This document shows positions 1 to 7,165 of a stretch of 11,689 nucleotides of DNA, one piece after another (the stretch's first letter is position 1; each line of letters begins with the position of its first letter). The position numbers and the translations under genes were made by a program. Below the pieces are notes generated by a model, which saw only the letters and a program-made list of their open reading frames with translations, searched no databases and was not told where the DNA came from. Origin of the DNA: Methylococcaceae bacterium NSP1-1. GTDB taxonomy: Bacteria; Pseudomonadota; Gammaproteobacteria; Methylococcales; Methylomonadaceae. The stretch covers positions 1 to 11,689 of the forward strand of contig NQJG01000007.1 of assembly GCA_002256465.1 (NCBI GenBank). The letters are read 5' to 3'.

Positions 1-2
1 TT

Positions 3-1616
3 AATATTGGGCATCCATTACTTGTACAAAGTTTGAACGTCGACGACCTGCATACTAATGAACCTGCCTGGGGTGTCGCTGATCAAGCCGGTCATGGTAC
101 GGAAATGGCCGGTTTATCGGTCTGGGGTGACCTGGCTCATAGCTTGGCAAGCTCTAATCCAGTCGTACTGACCCACCGTCTTGAATCCGTGAAAATTTTA
201 CCTCATAACGGTGGAAATATCGGCCGCCATCACGGCAATTTGACATTGGAAGCGGTCGCTCGACCAGAAGTCTCGGCACCGTATCGTCAACGAGTTTTCA
301 GTATGGCAATCACTGCCAAGGACAATAGAGATCAAGGCAAACCTTCCGCTTGGTCGGCAACGCTAGATCGTCTAGCTAGCGATGTGGATGGTGAAGGACT
401 TATACCTCGTTTGATTATTGTATCCGGAGGCAATATTGACGATATTAATGCTTGGGGCGGCTATCCATTCAGCAACAGTACTGACAGCATTCACGATCCA
501 GGGCAAGCTTGGAATATTCTTACAGTTGGGGCTTACACCGAAAAAACTAACATCACTGAAGCGGACACCCAAGGCTATTCAGCTGTTGCTCCTTTCGGTG
601 GATTAAGCCCTTTCAGCACAACATCAAGGACTTGGCAAAAACATTGGCCTTTAAAACCGGATGTGGTTTTTGAAGGCGGAAATGTGGCAAAAAATGCGTT
701 AGGGCCAGTGACTATACACAGTCTCAACTTGCTGACAACGCATCACGAACTTACTGAACGTTTACTGACTACAACCAATGCAACCAGTGCTGCCACAGCT
801 TTGTGTTCACGCATGGCCGCGCAACTCATGGCCCAGTATCCTAATCTCTGGCCGGAAACGGTGCGAGCTTTGATTGTGCATTCGGCAGAATGGACCGAGC
901 AAATGAAGGCCGATTTTTTGGATGTACGTGAGCGAAGCGGAGATTATCAACACTTAATTCGCCATTGCGGCTTTGGTGTACCCAACCTGGAGCGCGCCTT
1001 ATGGAGCGCGTCCAACTCGTTAACCCTAATCGTCCAAGACGAACTTCAGCCGTTTGTACGAGAAGACGATAAGGGAGAGCCAAAATTGCGTGAAATGCAT
1101 CTGCATTCCCTACCTTGGCCTCAAGAAGCCTTAATGAATTTAGGCGAAACCATGGTTGAGATGCGTGTGACACTTTCCTATTTTATCGAACCTAGTCCCG
1201 GTATTGTTGAACGAGGCGCGGGCGGACGCTATCGTTATGAATCCCATGGTTTACGTTTTGATGTTAAACGCCCCGAGGAAAAACCCGATGATTTTCGCGC
1301 CCGCATTAACCAACGGGTACGCGATGCGGAAGATGGAAGCTATACCGGCGGTGGTTCCGATTATAATTGGCAGTTAGGGGCAGGATTGCGCCATCTTGGC
1401 TCGCTGCATTCGGATACATGGACTGGAACGGCTGCGGCCTTAGCTGAGCGCGGAGTTCTTGCCATCTATCCGGTGGCGGGTTGGTGGAAAACCCGCAAGA
1501 AAGAGGGGCGTTACGACAAAAAAGCGCGCTATGCCCTTATCATTTCTATTCGTACTCCAGAAACCGAAGTTGATTTATATAATGCCATCGAAAATCTGGT
1601 CGCGATTACCACATAG
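3..1616 (+). CDS. Subtilisin-like serine protease (S8 family, IetS-like), 5'-truncated
   Basis: The reading frame is already open at the window edge, so 537 codons of a longer gene are visible. Three catalytic landmarks of S8 peptidases are seen: the histidine in GHGTE (codon at 93-95), the oxyanion-hole asparagine in SGGN (432-434) and the nucleophilic serine in NATSAAT (786-788). The first visible residues, NIGHPLL, resemble the stretch just after the catalytic aspartate (DTGI-type motif), so that Asp codon probably lies only a few codons before the window. The Asn-to-Ser spacing (about 118 residues) exceeds that of subtilisin (about 66), implying an insertion. A C-terminal region of about 230 residues carries the segment GLRHLGSLHSD...YPVAGWWKTR (residues about 461-500). 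I recall this from S8 peptidases paired with AAA+ ATPases, the IetAS anti-phage pair. No signal peptide or transmembrane segment is visible. The protease call is firm; the defence role is inferred. Confidence 0.88.
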   Translation, partial: NIGHPLLVQSLNVDDLHTNEPAWGVADQAGHGTEMAGLSVWGDLAHSLASSNPVVLTHRLESVKILPHNGGNIGRHHGNLTLEAVARPEVSAPYRQRVFSMAITAKDNRDQGKPSAWSATLDRLASDVDGEGLIPRLIIVSGGNIDDINAWGGYPFSNSTDSIHDPGQAWNILTVGAYTEKTNITEADTQGYSAVAPFGGLSPFSTTSRTWQKHWPLKPDVVFEGGNVAKNALGPVTIHSLNLLTTHHELTERLLTTTNATSAATALCSRMAAQLMAQYPNLWPETVRALIVHSAEWTEQMKADFLDVRERSGDYQHLIRHCGFGVPNLERALWSASNSLTLIVQDELQPFVREDDKGEPKLREMHLHSLPWPQEALMNLGETMVEMRVTLSYFIEPSPGIVERGAGGRYRYESHGLRFDVKRPEEKPDDFRARINQRVRDAEDGSYTGGGSDYNWQLGAGLRHLGSLHSDTWTGTAAALAERGVLAIYPVAGWWKTRKKEGRYDKKARYALIISIRTPETEVDLYNAIENLVAITT

Positions 1617-1626
1617 CTGAGTAGGG

Positions 1627-1653
1627 TGGACAATCAGCTTTATCGTTTGCCCA
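1627..1653. repeat. Imperfect inverted repeat after the protease gene
   Basis: TGGACAA (1627-1633) can pair with TTGCCCA (1647-1653) at 6 of 7 positions across a 13-nt loop, in the context GTAGGGTGGACAA...GTTTGCCCA. From memory this resembles short dispersed palindromic repeats that begin GTAGGGTGG and are common between genes in several proteobacteria. It has no T-run, so it is a poor intrinsic terminator. No other copy was noticed in this window. Confidence 0.3.
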
Positions 1654-1721
1654 GCATTGAAGTCTAATTTAAGGGTAAAAGCTTGCCCGAAGCCTTTTTG
1701 CTGAGTTGAAATATTTGTGGC

Positions 1722-1814
1722 TTTTCCAGTAACTTCATCAACTGGGTTATCAGCCTGTTCTTTCATGCTCGATAGCCCAGGCTGAACTTCATCCGATATT
1801 TAACCGCTTAGCTG
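1722..1814 (-). pseudogene. Decayed in-frame repeat unit beyond the stop of the coiled-coil protein
   Basis: Reading on past the TAA (1817-1815) in the same frame gives four codons, a second TAA (1802-1800), then about 74 open codons to 1575. The first part of this reads DEVQPGLSSMKEQADNPVDE. It matches the linker-plus-repeat start of the upstream protein (EVEQPSVSPVKEQ) at about 8 of 12 positions after a one-residue deletion. This looks like a former repeat unit now outside the gene, so the protein was probably once longer. The frame could be reinitiated at the ATG at 1766, but no Shine-Dalgarno sequence precedes it and its 3' end is antisense to the protease gene. I therefore treat it as a relic, not a gene. 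Confidence 0.45.
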
Positions 1815-3542
1815 TTACTTGGCCTTACCAAACAGGTTTTTGAGTTTACCAAGTTGGCTTTTCGCGGGACTCACTGAGGGTTGCTCCACTTCAGGCGACG
1901 CTGTTTGAATGGCCTCTTCAACCTGTTTTGCATCTTCGGGTTTTTGTTTTGAACCGAGCAGGTTTTTAAGTTTTCCAAGCTGGCCTTTAACGGGACTTAC
2001 TGAGGGTTGCTCCACTTCAACTGGTGCAGGCTGAATTGCTTCTATATCCTGATTTGAATCTTCCGGTTGCTGCTTTGAACCGAAAAGGTTTTTGAGTTTT
2101 CCAAGCCCGCCTTTAACAGCACTCACAGGCGGTTGTTCGTCTTGCAAAGCTGCCGGCTGAGTCACTGCATCGTTTTGTTTTGTTTCTTCGGATTGCTGAG
2201 TGATGTCGCCAAAGTAGTGTTTTATTCGTCCATACTTGTCTTTCATCGAGCTCACTGGAGCTTGTTCGACTGCCACGATTTCCTCTTCATATTGTTTGGT
2301 TTCTAGGGATCCCGGTTCTTCTGTAATGGGCTCTTGTTTAGTCTTGCCAAACAAGCCTTTGAGTTTTCCGGCGACTCCAGCCGTTTGTTCTTTGACGGGA
2401 ATCTCAGGCTGTTCTTCCACTTCCACTGGCATAGGCTGAATTTCTTCTTCGTATCGTCTTGTTTCAGCAGGTTCCGGTTCCGAGGCTATGGGCTCTTGTT
2501 TGGTCTTGCCAAACAGTCCCTTGAGTTTTCCGGCGACTCCACCCGTTTGCTCTTTAACGGGAGAAACCGGCTCTTCTTCCATGTTCGATGGCGCAGACGT
2601 GACTTCTTCCTCGGTCTTTGGTAATTCAATGATTGTTTCTATTTTTTCCTGCATTAAAGGCGCTGGTTGCGCTTGTACTTTAACTTGTTCGACTGACTTG
2701 TCCTTTTCCAGTTGTGTAATTAGCGTATCCTTAACATTTAATTTTTCTTCCAATTGCGTTATCTGCTGTTTGGTATTAACTAAATCAAGTGCTTGTTGTT
2801 CCAGTTCTGTAAGACGCGCCAATTCAGCCAGGTGTTTTTCCAGGGTTTGAGATAAAACCTGTTGAGCTTTTTCCTGTTGCTCTTGCAGTATGGATTTTTG
2901 CTCTTCAAGTGCTTGTTCCAATTTGGAAAGCTGACTGGTTTGCGTGGCTAAGGTTGATTGTAATGTTTCAAGCAATGCTTCTTTTTCAACCCGTTTTGCC
3001 GTTTCAGCCTGATAAGATTGTTGCAATTCGGTTTTGGCCTGCTGTTCACTTTGCAGACGTGTTGTTAACAGGTTGATAACTCTATCGTGTTGTTGCCACA
3101 AGCCTTCTGCCTTGATGTCACCCATTACAGGTACGGGGCGTTCGCCAAGATCGAAACTGGTATGTAAGGATTGAATAATCCCGGCAACCTGCTTGTTGCG
3201 TTGAGTTAGCTGCTCTTCAAGTTTTACAGCTCGTTCTGCTTCCTTTTGAGCGAACTGTTTGGCTTGTTCCATTTGTTCGGTATTTGCAGCTAATTCCTCT
3301 TGTATTTGCTGCATCTGTTGCTGGGCGGTATTAAGCGCGGCATTCAGATCATTTTGCTTTTCAATATGCGCTTTTTCACTGGCGATAGCCTGTCTCTTTA
3401 AGAAGGCAATCCTGATGCTGTAAAGAATTGTACAGAGCAACCAGACTGCTATCGCTAAAGCCACCGCGTACTTGGTATTGTTAACAGTCACTTGAATCCA
3501 GTCAGCAAGAGTGGATTTAATAATAGGTAAGTAAGTTTCCAT
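1815..3542 (-). CDS. Membrane-anchored coiled-coil protein with C-terminal amphipathic repeats
   Basis: I do not recognise a named family. The ATG at 3542-3540 is chosen because GAGGA (3555-3551) lies 8 nt upstream; a TTG at 3557 is the alternative. The 575-residue product has a short amphipathic start, one transmembrane segment (about 25-43) and then a long Q/E/L/K-rich coiled coil (about 50-300). The coiled coil is interrupted near 125-150 by a Pro/Gly-rich patch (LGERPVPVMGD). An acidic, proline-containing C-terminal region (about 310-575) carries six repeat units spaced about 40-55 residues, with cores such as GKLKGLFGK, GKLKNLFGSK and the divergent YGRIKHYFGD. Each core is a short basic amphipathic segment between acidic linkers. 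The predicted topology is a single inner-membrane anchor with a large cytoplasmic tail; a scaffold or membrane-tethering role is a guess. It lies 27 bp behind cobO and is probably cotranscribed with it. Nucleotide repetition suggests the C-terminus is still changing in copy number. Confidence 0.8.
   Translation of the reverse strand: METYLPIIKSTLADWIQVTVNNTKYAVALAIAVWLLCTILYSIRIAFLKRQAIASEKAHIEKQNDLNAALNTAQQQMQQIQEELAANTEQMEQAKQFAQKEAERAVKLEEQLTQRNKQVAGIIQSLHTSFDLGERPVPVMGDIKAEGLWQQHDRVINLLTTRLQSEQQAKTELQQSYQAETAKRVEKEALLETLQSTLATQTSQLSKLEQALEEQKSILQEQQEKAQQVLSQTLEKHLAELARLTELEQQALDLVNTKQQITQLEEKLNVKDTLITQLEKDKSVEQVKVQAQPAPLMQEKIETIIELPKTEEEVTSAPSNMEEEPVSPVKEQTGGVAGKLKGLFGKTKQEPIASEPEPAETRRYEEEIQPMPVEVEEQPEIPVKEQTAGVAGKLKGLFGKTKQEPITEEPGSLETKQYEEEIVAVEQAPVSSMKDKYGRIKHYFGDITQQSEETKQNDAVTQPAALQDEQPPVSAVKGGLGKLKNLFGSKQQPEDSNQDIEAIQPAPVEVEQPSVSPVKGQLGKLKNLLGSKQKPEDAKQVEEAIQTASPEVEQPSVSPAKSQLGKLKNLFGKAK
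1818..2142 (-). repeat. Three C-terminal repeat units of the coiled-coil gene (GKLKNLFGSK subtype)
   Basis: Three related DNA segments of about 70 bp lie at about 1818-1891, 1948-2018 and 2072-2142. Each encodes a core of the form (S/G)QLGKLKNL(F/L)G preceded by an EVEQPSVSP-like linker. The two units nearest the 3' end are the most alike, down to the linker codons (both plus-strand copies contain ACTGAGGGTTGCTCCACTTC). Confidence 0.8.
2328..2562 (-). repeat. Near-identical 73-bp duplicate within the coiled-coil gene (VAGKLKGLFGKTK subtype)
   Basis: Segments 2328-2400 and 2490-2562 match at about 66 of 73 positions by eye. They encode VKEQT(A/G)GVAGKLKGLFGKTKQEP-type units 162 bp apart, which is 54 codons, so duplication or loss preserves the frame. 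This subtype is clearly distinct from the three units nearer the C-terminus. One divergent unit (about residues 427-450) separates the two groups. Confidence 0.82.
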
Positions 3543-3569
3543 AAGTATGTTCCTCAATAAAAAATAGTG

Positions 3570-4106
3570 TTAAAACTCTATGCCCTGCTCAGCTTTAATT
3601 ACCTGCTGAAAAGCATGTTTGATCATGGTCATTTCGGTTACAGTATCCGCGATTTCTATTACTTCCGGGGCAGCATTGCGACCGGTCATAATCAAATGTA
3701 ACCAGGATGGTTTTTCATTGCGAATAAAATCGGCAATTTCCTGACCTGAAATCCACTGATAACCGCAGCAATAATTAATCTCGTCCAGTAACACCACGTC
3801 AAACTCTTCGGAAAGGATTTTCTGTTTGCTGAGCTCCCATATTTCCCGGCTGGTTTTAATATCCTGTTCAGGATTTTTGGTATCCCAGGTGAAGCCATCA
3901 CCCAACGCGTGCCATTCAATGTTATCAAAACGTTGTGCGGCTTTTTGTTCGCCGGTTTGCCATTGCCCTTTTATGTACTGGATAACACAGACTTTCATGT
4001 CCCAGCCTGCGGCACGAAAAACCATCCCCAATGCACTGGACGATTTGCCCTTGCCTTCCCCGGTATTAACAACAACCAGCCCTCGTCGTCTATCTCTCGA
4101 TTTCAT
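3570..4106 (-). CDS. cobO: Cob(I)yrinic acid a,c-diamide adenosyltransferase
   Basis: The enzyme transfers the adenosyl group of ATP to the cobalt of cob(I)alamin or its corrinoid precursors, giving the coenzyme B12 form (CobO/BtuR/CobA family, cytoplasmic). Visible family marks are the P-loop TGEGKGKSS (residues 15-23), DEIN (108-111), TGRNA (141-145) and the C-terminal KHAF...GIEF ending (from 163). At 178 residues it is shorter than the roughly 196-200 of enterobacterial homologues. It lacks most of the N-terminal extension that caps the active site in those enzymes. An in-frame TAG only a few nucleotides upstream of the ATG rules out a longer start. GGAA 7 nt before the ATG is a weak ribosome site. 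The gene is divergent from hemL (145-bp gap) and followed 27 bp later by the repeat coiled-coil gene. No other cobalamin genes are nearby, which fits a salvage role, though that is inference. Confidence 0.92.
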   Translation of the reverse strand: MKSRDRRRGLVVVNTGEGKGKSSSALGMVFRAAGWDMKVCVIQYIKGQWQTGEQKAAQRFDNIEWHALGDGFTWDTKNPEQDIKTSREIWELSKQKILSEEFDVVLLDEINYCCGYQWISGQEIADFIRNEKPSWLHLIMTGRNAAPEVIEIADTVTEMTMIKHAFQQVIKAEQGIEF

Positions 4107-4228
4107 AAACTATTCCGTAATTTGATTAAATATCCTCGTACACATGCACAGACATCTACATAACTTTTTTATTGAACGTATTGAACACTTTAAATCATGA
4201 TAAAGTTGCCCTATTCTTTATGCCCTTC

Positions 4229-4240
4229 ATTGTAACCTTA
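4229..4240. promoter_or_regulatory. 12-bp motif upstream of hemL, shared with the hemC upstream region
   Basis: ATTGTAACCTTA ends 11 nt before the hemL ATG. Its exact reverse complement occurs at 10588-10599, upstream of hemC. The cobO-hemL gap (4107-4251) also holds two tandem ATTGAAC copies (4171-4177, 4180-4186) that could serve as a -35 region, but no convincing -10 at correct spacing was found. hemL has no clear Shine-Dalgarno sequence, and this motif occupies the place where one would sit. Confidence 0.3.
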
Positions 4241-4251
4241 AAAACGACATT

Positions 4252-5532
4252 ATGACCGAAGCAACTATATTATTTTCCGACGCAAAACAAGTCATTCCAG
4301 GTGGCGTTAATTCGCCGGTACGCTCTTTTAGCGGAGTTGGCGGCACGCCGGTTTTTATCGACCATGCCAGTGGCGCATATATCTACGATAGCTCGGGCAA
4401 TCGTTATATTGATTATGTCGGTTCCTGGGGACCGATGATTTTAGGCCATGCGCATCCTGACGTTATTGCCGCTGTTAAACAGGCGGCTGAAAAAGGCCTG
4501 AGTTTTGGCGCCCCGACAGAAATTGAAACGATGATGGCCCAGCGCGTTTGTGAGCTGGTGCCGTCTTGTGATCTGGTTAGAATGGTCAGTTCCGGTACCG
4601 AAGCCACGATGAGCGCTATCCGGTTAGCCAGAGGCTATACCGGGCGAGATAAAATCGTCAAATTCGAAGGCTGTTATCACGGCCATTCCGATTCATTATT
4701 AGTTAAAGCCGGCTCAGGCGCCTTGACTTTTGGCGTCCCCAGTTCACCGGGTGTACCTGCATCGGTTGCTGCCGACACCATTACCTTGACCTATAACGAC
4801 AGCGAATCAGTCAGCAAGCTGTTTGCCGAAATCGGTGAACAAATCGCCTGTATTATTGTTGAACCTGTCGCGGGCAATATGAACTGCATTCCACCGGTGC
4901 CGGGTTTTCTCGAAACCTTACGCCAGGTCTGCGACCACTATAACAGCGTACTGATTTTTGATGAAGTGATGACGGGATTCAGGGTTGGGCTGAATGGTGC
5001 GCAAGGGGTTTATAACATTACACCCGATTTGACCACGCTGGGTAAAATTATCGGCGGAGGTATGCCGGTCGGTGCTTTTGGCGGGCAATGTAAAATCATG
5101 GAATATCTTGCTCCGCTGGGCCCTGTTTATCAGGCGGGTACATTGTCCGGAAATCCTGTTGCCATGGCGGCTGGACTGAAAACACTGGAATTAATTGCCC
5201 AGCCCGGTTTTTATGAATCGTTGACTGCAAAAACCGAAAAATTGACTTCCGGCTTGAAAGAGCGCGCCAAGCAAGCCGATATTGCCTTGACCACCAATAG
5301 CGTTGGCGGAATGTTTGGCCTGTTTTTCAGCGCTGAACAGCAAGTGACGACCTTCGCCCAGGTTATGCAATGCGATCAGGCTTTATTCAAACGCTTTTTT
5401 CATGCCATGCTGGATGCCGGTGTTTATCTGGCCCCTTCAGCGTTTGAAGCCGGTTTTGTTTCAGCCGCACACAGTGATGAAGATCTGGATAAAACGCTGG
5501 ATTGTGCAGAAATAATATTTAATCGTTTGTAG
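4252..5532 (+). CDS. hemL: Glutamate-1-semialdehyde 2,1-aminomutase
   Basis: HemL is the PLP enzyme that converts glutamate-1-semialdehyde to 5-aminolevulinate, the last step of the C5 route into haem, sirohaem and cobalamin. The 426-residue length is the family standard. The PLP-binding lysine in [14 protein letters not shown] falls at residue 265, the same number as in the E. coli enzyme. Other marks are the N-terminal [11 protein letters not shown], the cofactor-phosphate region [25 protein letters not shown], and the aspartate of [10 protein letters not shown] that contacts the pyridine nitrogen. The ATG is supported by this numbering although no clear ribosome site precedes it. It is divergent from cobO and followed 12 bp later by rmuC, so the two are probably cotranscribed. 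Possible regulation through the shared 12-bp motif just before the start is speculative. Confidence 0.97.
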   Translation: MTEATILFSDAKQVIPGGVNSPVRSFSGVGGTPVFIDHASGAYIYDSSGNRYIDYVGSWGPMILGHAHPDVIAAVKQAAEKGLSFGAPTEIETMMAQRVCELVPSCDLVRMVSSGTEATMSAIRLARGYTGRDKIVKFEGCYHGHSDSLLVKAGSGALTFGVPSSPGVPASVAADTITLTYNDSESVSKLFAEIGEQIACIIVEPVAGNMNCIPPVPGFLETLRQVCDHYNSVLIFDEVMTGFRVGLNGAQGVYNITPDLTTLGKIIGGGMPVGAFGGQCKIMEYLAPLGPVYQAGTLSGNPVAMAAGLKTLELIAQPGFYESLTAKTEKLTSGLKERAKQADIALTTNSVGGMFGLFFSAEQQVTTFAQVMQCDQALFKRFFHAMLDAGVYLAPSAFEAGFVSAAHSDEDLDKTLDCAEIIFNRL

Positions 5533-5544
5533 TTCGTGCAGAAA

Positions 5545-6882
5545 ATGGATTTTATAAACAGCCTACCTCCCTTCGTATTGGTCTTTATCGGTTTGTTGGC
5601 AGGCGCATTATCAATGCGCCTGCTCTATGCCAAAGACAAGACCACTATTGCAAAACTCTCAACCGATTTTGCTGTATCGGAAGAAAAATTAAAGCAGTTT
5701 CAAAACAGGGAATCTGAATTCAAGCAGTTGCAGCAACTCTATGTTGAGACCAAAACAAAAAATGCCGAATTGCAAACTCGGATCAATGAGCAGGCAAAAA
5801 ATGCCGAGGAAAAATTGGCCTTATTAAAGGATGCAGAAGCTCGGCTGAATAATCAGTTTGAGAATCTGGCCGGTAAAATTTTCGACGAACGCAACCGGCA
5901 ATTTACCGAACACAATAAAACCAGTCTGGACCATATCGTTAAGCCGTTGCGTGAGCAGTTAGGTGAATTCAAGCAACGCATAGAGACCGTTTACGACAAT
6001 GAAAACAAGGACCGTATTTCTCTGCGCGAGGAAATTATCTCGTTAAGGCGTGATACTGCGCAAATGAACCAGGAAGCCCTTAACCTGACCCGCGCCTTGA
6101 AAGGCGATAAAAAAGCCCAGGGTAACTGGGGAGAAATGATACTTGAAACTGTGCTGGAAAAATCGGGGCTGCGAAAAGGCATAGAGTACGAAACGCAGGG
6201 CGCATTCCGGGATGAAAATAATAAACTGTTCAAGCCCGATGTGATAGTCCGTTTGCCAGAAGACAAGGATATAATTATTGATTCCAAAGTCTCTTTGCTG
6301 GCTTATGAGCGACACTGCTCAACCGAGGATGACGCAGAACGCATAGCCGCGTTAAAGCAGCATACCGAAGCAGTGCGAACACACATTAAAAGCTTGAGTA
6401 CCAAAGATTACTCGGGTCTGAAAGGTTTGCGATCCCTGGATTTTGTGTTGTTATTCATGCCAATAGAAGCGGCCTTTATTGCCGCTTTTCAGGCCGATGA
6501 ACGATTATTTACCGATGCTTTTGAACATAAAATAATCGTCGTCACTCCCACCACGTTACTGGCAACGTTACGCACTATCGAAAATATCTGGCGCTATGAG
6601 CGCCAGAACGAAAATGCCAGAGCGATAGCCGATAAAGCCGGCATCGTTTATGACAAAATACGCGGCTTCGTGGAAGACCTGGATAAACTGGGCAAGCAAT
6701 TAAGTACCGTTCATACGACTTATGACGGGGTTATGAATAAATTAACTCAGGGCCATGGCAATTTGATCCGTCAGGCAAGCAGTTTTGTTGATCTGGGCGT
6801 CAAGGTTAAGAAAACAATACCCAAGAGTATTACTGAGCAGGCGGGACTTGAGACGGACGAGGGACAAAAAGAAGGCACTTAA
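5545..6882 (+). CDS. rmuC: DNA recombination protein RmuC
   Basis: RmuC limits recombination at inverted repeats in E. coli; its conserved domain has a PD-(D/E)XK nuclease-like fold. The 445-residue product has one N-terminal transmembrane segment (about 8-25, PPFVLVFIGLLAGALS), a coiled coil (about 35-150) and the RmuC domain (about 180-425). Candidate active-site residues are visible: E197 in NWGEMILE, D232 in KPDV, and D246-x-K248 in IIDSK. The conserved VTPTTLLATLRT and IWRYERQNENA blocks follow. I chose the ATG at 5545; a GTG at 5536 would add three residues, and neither has a strong ribosome site. The gene lies 12 bp after hemL and ends inside a terminator hairpin. The genuine D-x-K pattern suggests an intact fold, not a degenerate copy. 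Confidence 0.95.
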   Translation: MDFINSLPPFVLVFIGLLAGALSMRLLYAKDKTTIAKLSTDFAVSEEKLKQFQNRESEFKQLQQLYVETKTKNAELQTRINEQAKNAEEKLALLKDAEARLNNQFENLAGKIFDERNRQFTEHNKTSLDHIVKPLREQLGEFKQRIETVYDNENKDRISLREEIISLRRDTAQMNQEALNLTRALKGDKKAQGNWGEMILETVLEKSGLRKGIEYETQGAFRDENNKLFKPDVIVRLPEDKDIIIDSKVSLLAYERHCSTEDDAERIAALKQHTEAVRTHIKSLSTKDYSGLKGLRSLDFVLLFMPIEAAFIAAFQADERLFTDAFEHKIIVVTPTTLLATLRTIENIWRYERQNENARAIADKAGIVYDKIRGFVEDLDKLGKQLSTVHTTYDGVMNKLTQGHGNLIRQASSFVDLGVKVKKTIPKSITEQAGLETDEGQKEGT

Positions 6883-6898
6883 GAGTTTAAGTGCCTTT
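6872..6898 (+). terminator. Rho-independent terminator overlapping the rmuC stop codon
   Basis: AAGGCACTTAA (6872-6882) pairs perfectly with TTAAGTGCCTT (6887-6897) around a 4-nt GAGT loop, an 11-bp stem. The left arm includes the last rmuC codons and its TAA. The trailing T-run is only three bases, so termination may be partial. An A-rich stretch (6866-6870) before the stem could let it act on the other strand as well. Confidence 0.6.
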
Positions 6899-6933
6899 GG
6901 AGTAGCAACACAGGAGAGAACAAGCGTTTGTAA

Positions 6934-7073
6934 TAATTACAGCAGTTGTCATGCCAATATCGTGATCAGCCTTATACAATAAGGGGGTGCACTATCGATA
7001 GCACTCTTGATTATATTTACAGTCGTTTTTTTGCTCTATTTTTAAGCCGTAATAACTGCAATTGCTTACCAAT
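6934..7073. repeat. Pair of imperfect direct repeats in the gap before the nitroreductase gene
   Basis: Segment 6934-6958 and segment 7050-7073 match at about 19 of 25 aligned positions (TAATTACAGCAGTTG... against TAATAACTGCAATTG..., both ending CCAAT). They lie 116 bp apart inside the 283-bp non-coding stretch 6883-7165. They could be regulator sites or chance in AT-rich DNA. Nothing else clear is seen there apart from the rmuC terminator and possible promoter elements. Confidence 0.25.
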
Positions 7074-7102
7074 TTGGTGCAATGATATATAAACTGTATA
7101 TG
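7074..7102 (+). promoter_or_regulatory. Possible sigma-70 promoter for the nitroreductase gene
   Basis: TTGGTG (7074-7079) and TATATG (7097-7102) are separated by 17 nt. The AT-rich block also contains TATAAA (7088-7093), which could pair with TTGCTT (7062-7067) at a poorer spacing of 20 nt. All hexamers are only partial matches, so the choice is ambiguous. Confidence 0.3.
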
Positions 7103-7165
7103 TACATAAAAACGTGACCGATCAAAGAATTTTTATCTATACCGAATAAACAAAAGGAAGCGAAT

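Noticed and set aside
841-1173. 110-codon minus-strand frame opposite the protease gene
   Set aside because: The protease frame has the catalytic motifs and family-like C-terminus; the antisense product resembles nothing and has no ribosome site that I can see.
1751-1784. Inverted repeat CAGCCTG...CAGGCTG between the convergent protease and coiled-coil genes
   Set aside because: The loop is 20 nt and there is no T-run on either strand, so it is not a credible terminator.
2236-2850. Plus-strand open frames of about 67-120 codons opposite the coiled-coil gene
   Set aside because: They are shadows: the repeats lack stops on the opposite strand, giving Ser/Phe-rich translations that repeat with the same period as the real gene.
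5991-6315. Two overlapping minus-strand frames inside rmuC
   Set aside because: They lie opposite the conserved RmuC core and have no recognisable content.
6987-7004. Palindrome CTATCGATAG flanked by GTGC and GCAC
   Set aside because: The outer and inner pairings are out of register, no T-run follows closely, and a 10-bp palindrome alone is weak evidence of an operator.
7094-7109. LexA-like box CTGTATATGTACATAA near the nitroreductase promoter
   Set aside because: The left half CTGT fits, but the right half ATAA differs from ACAG at two of four conserved positions, so SOS control is not supported.
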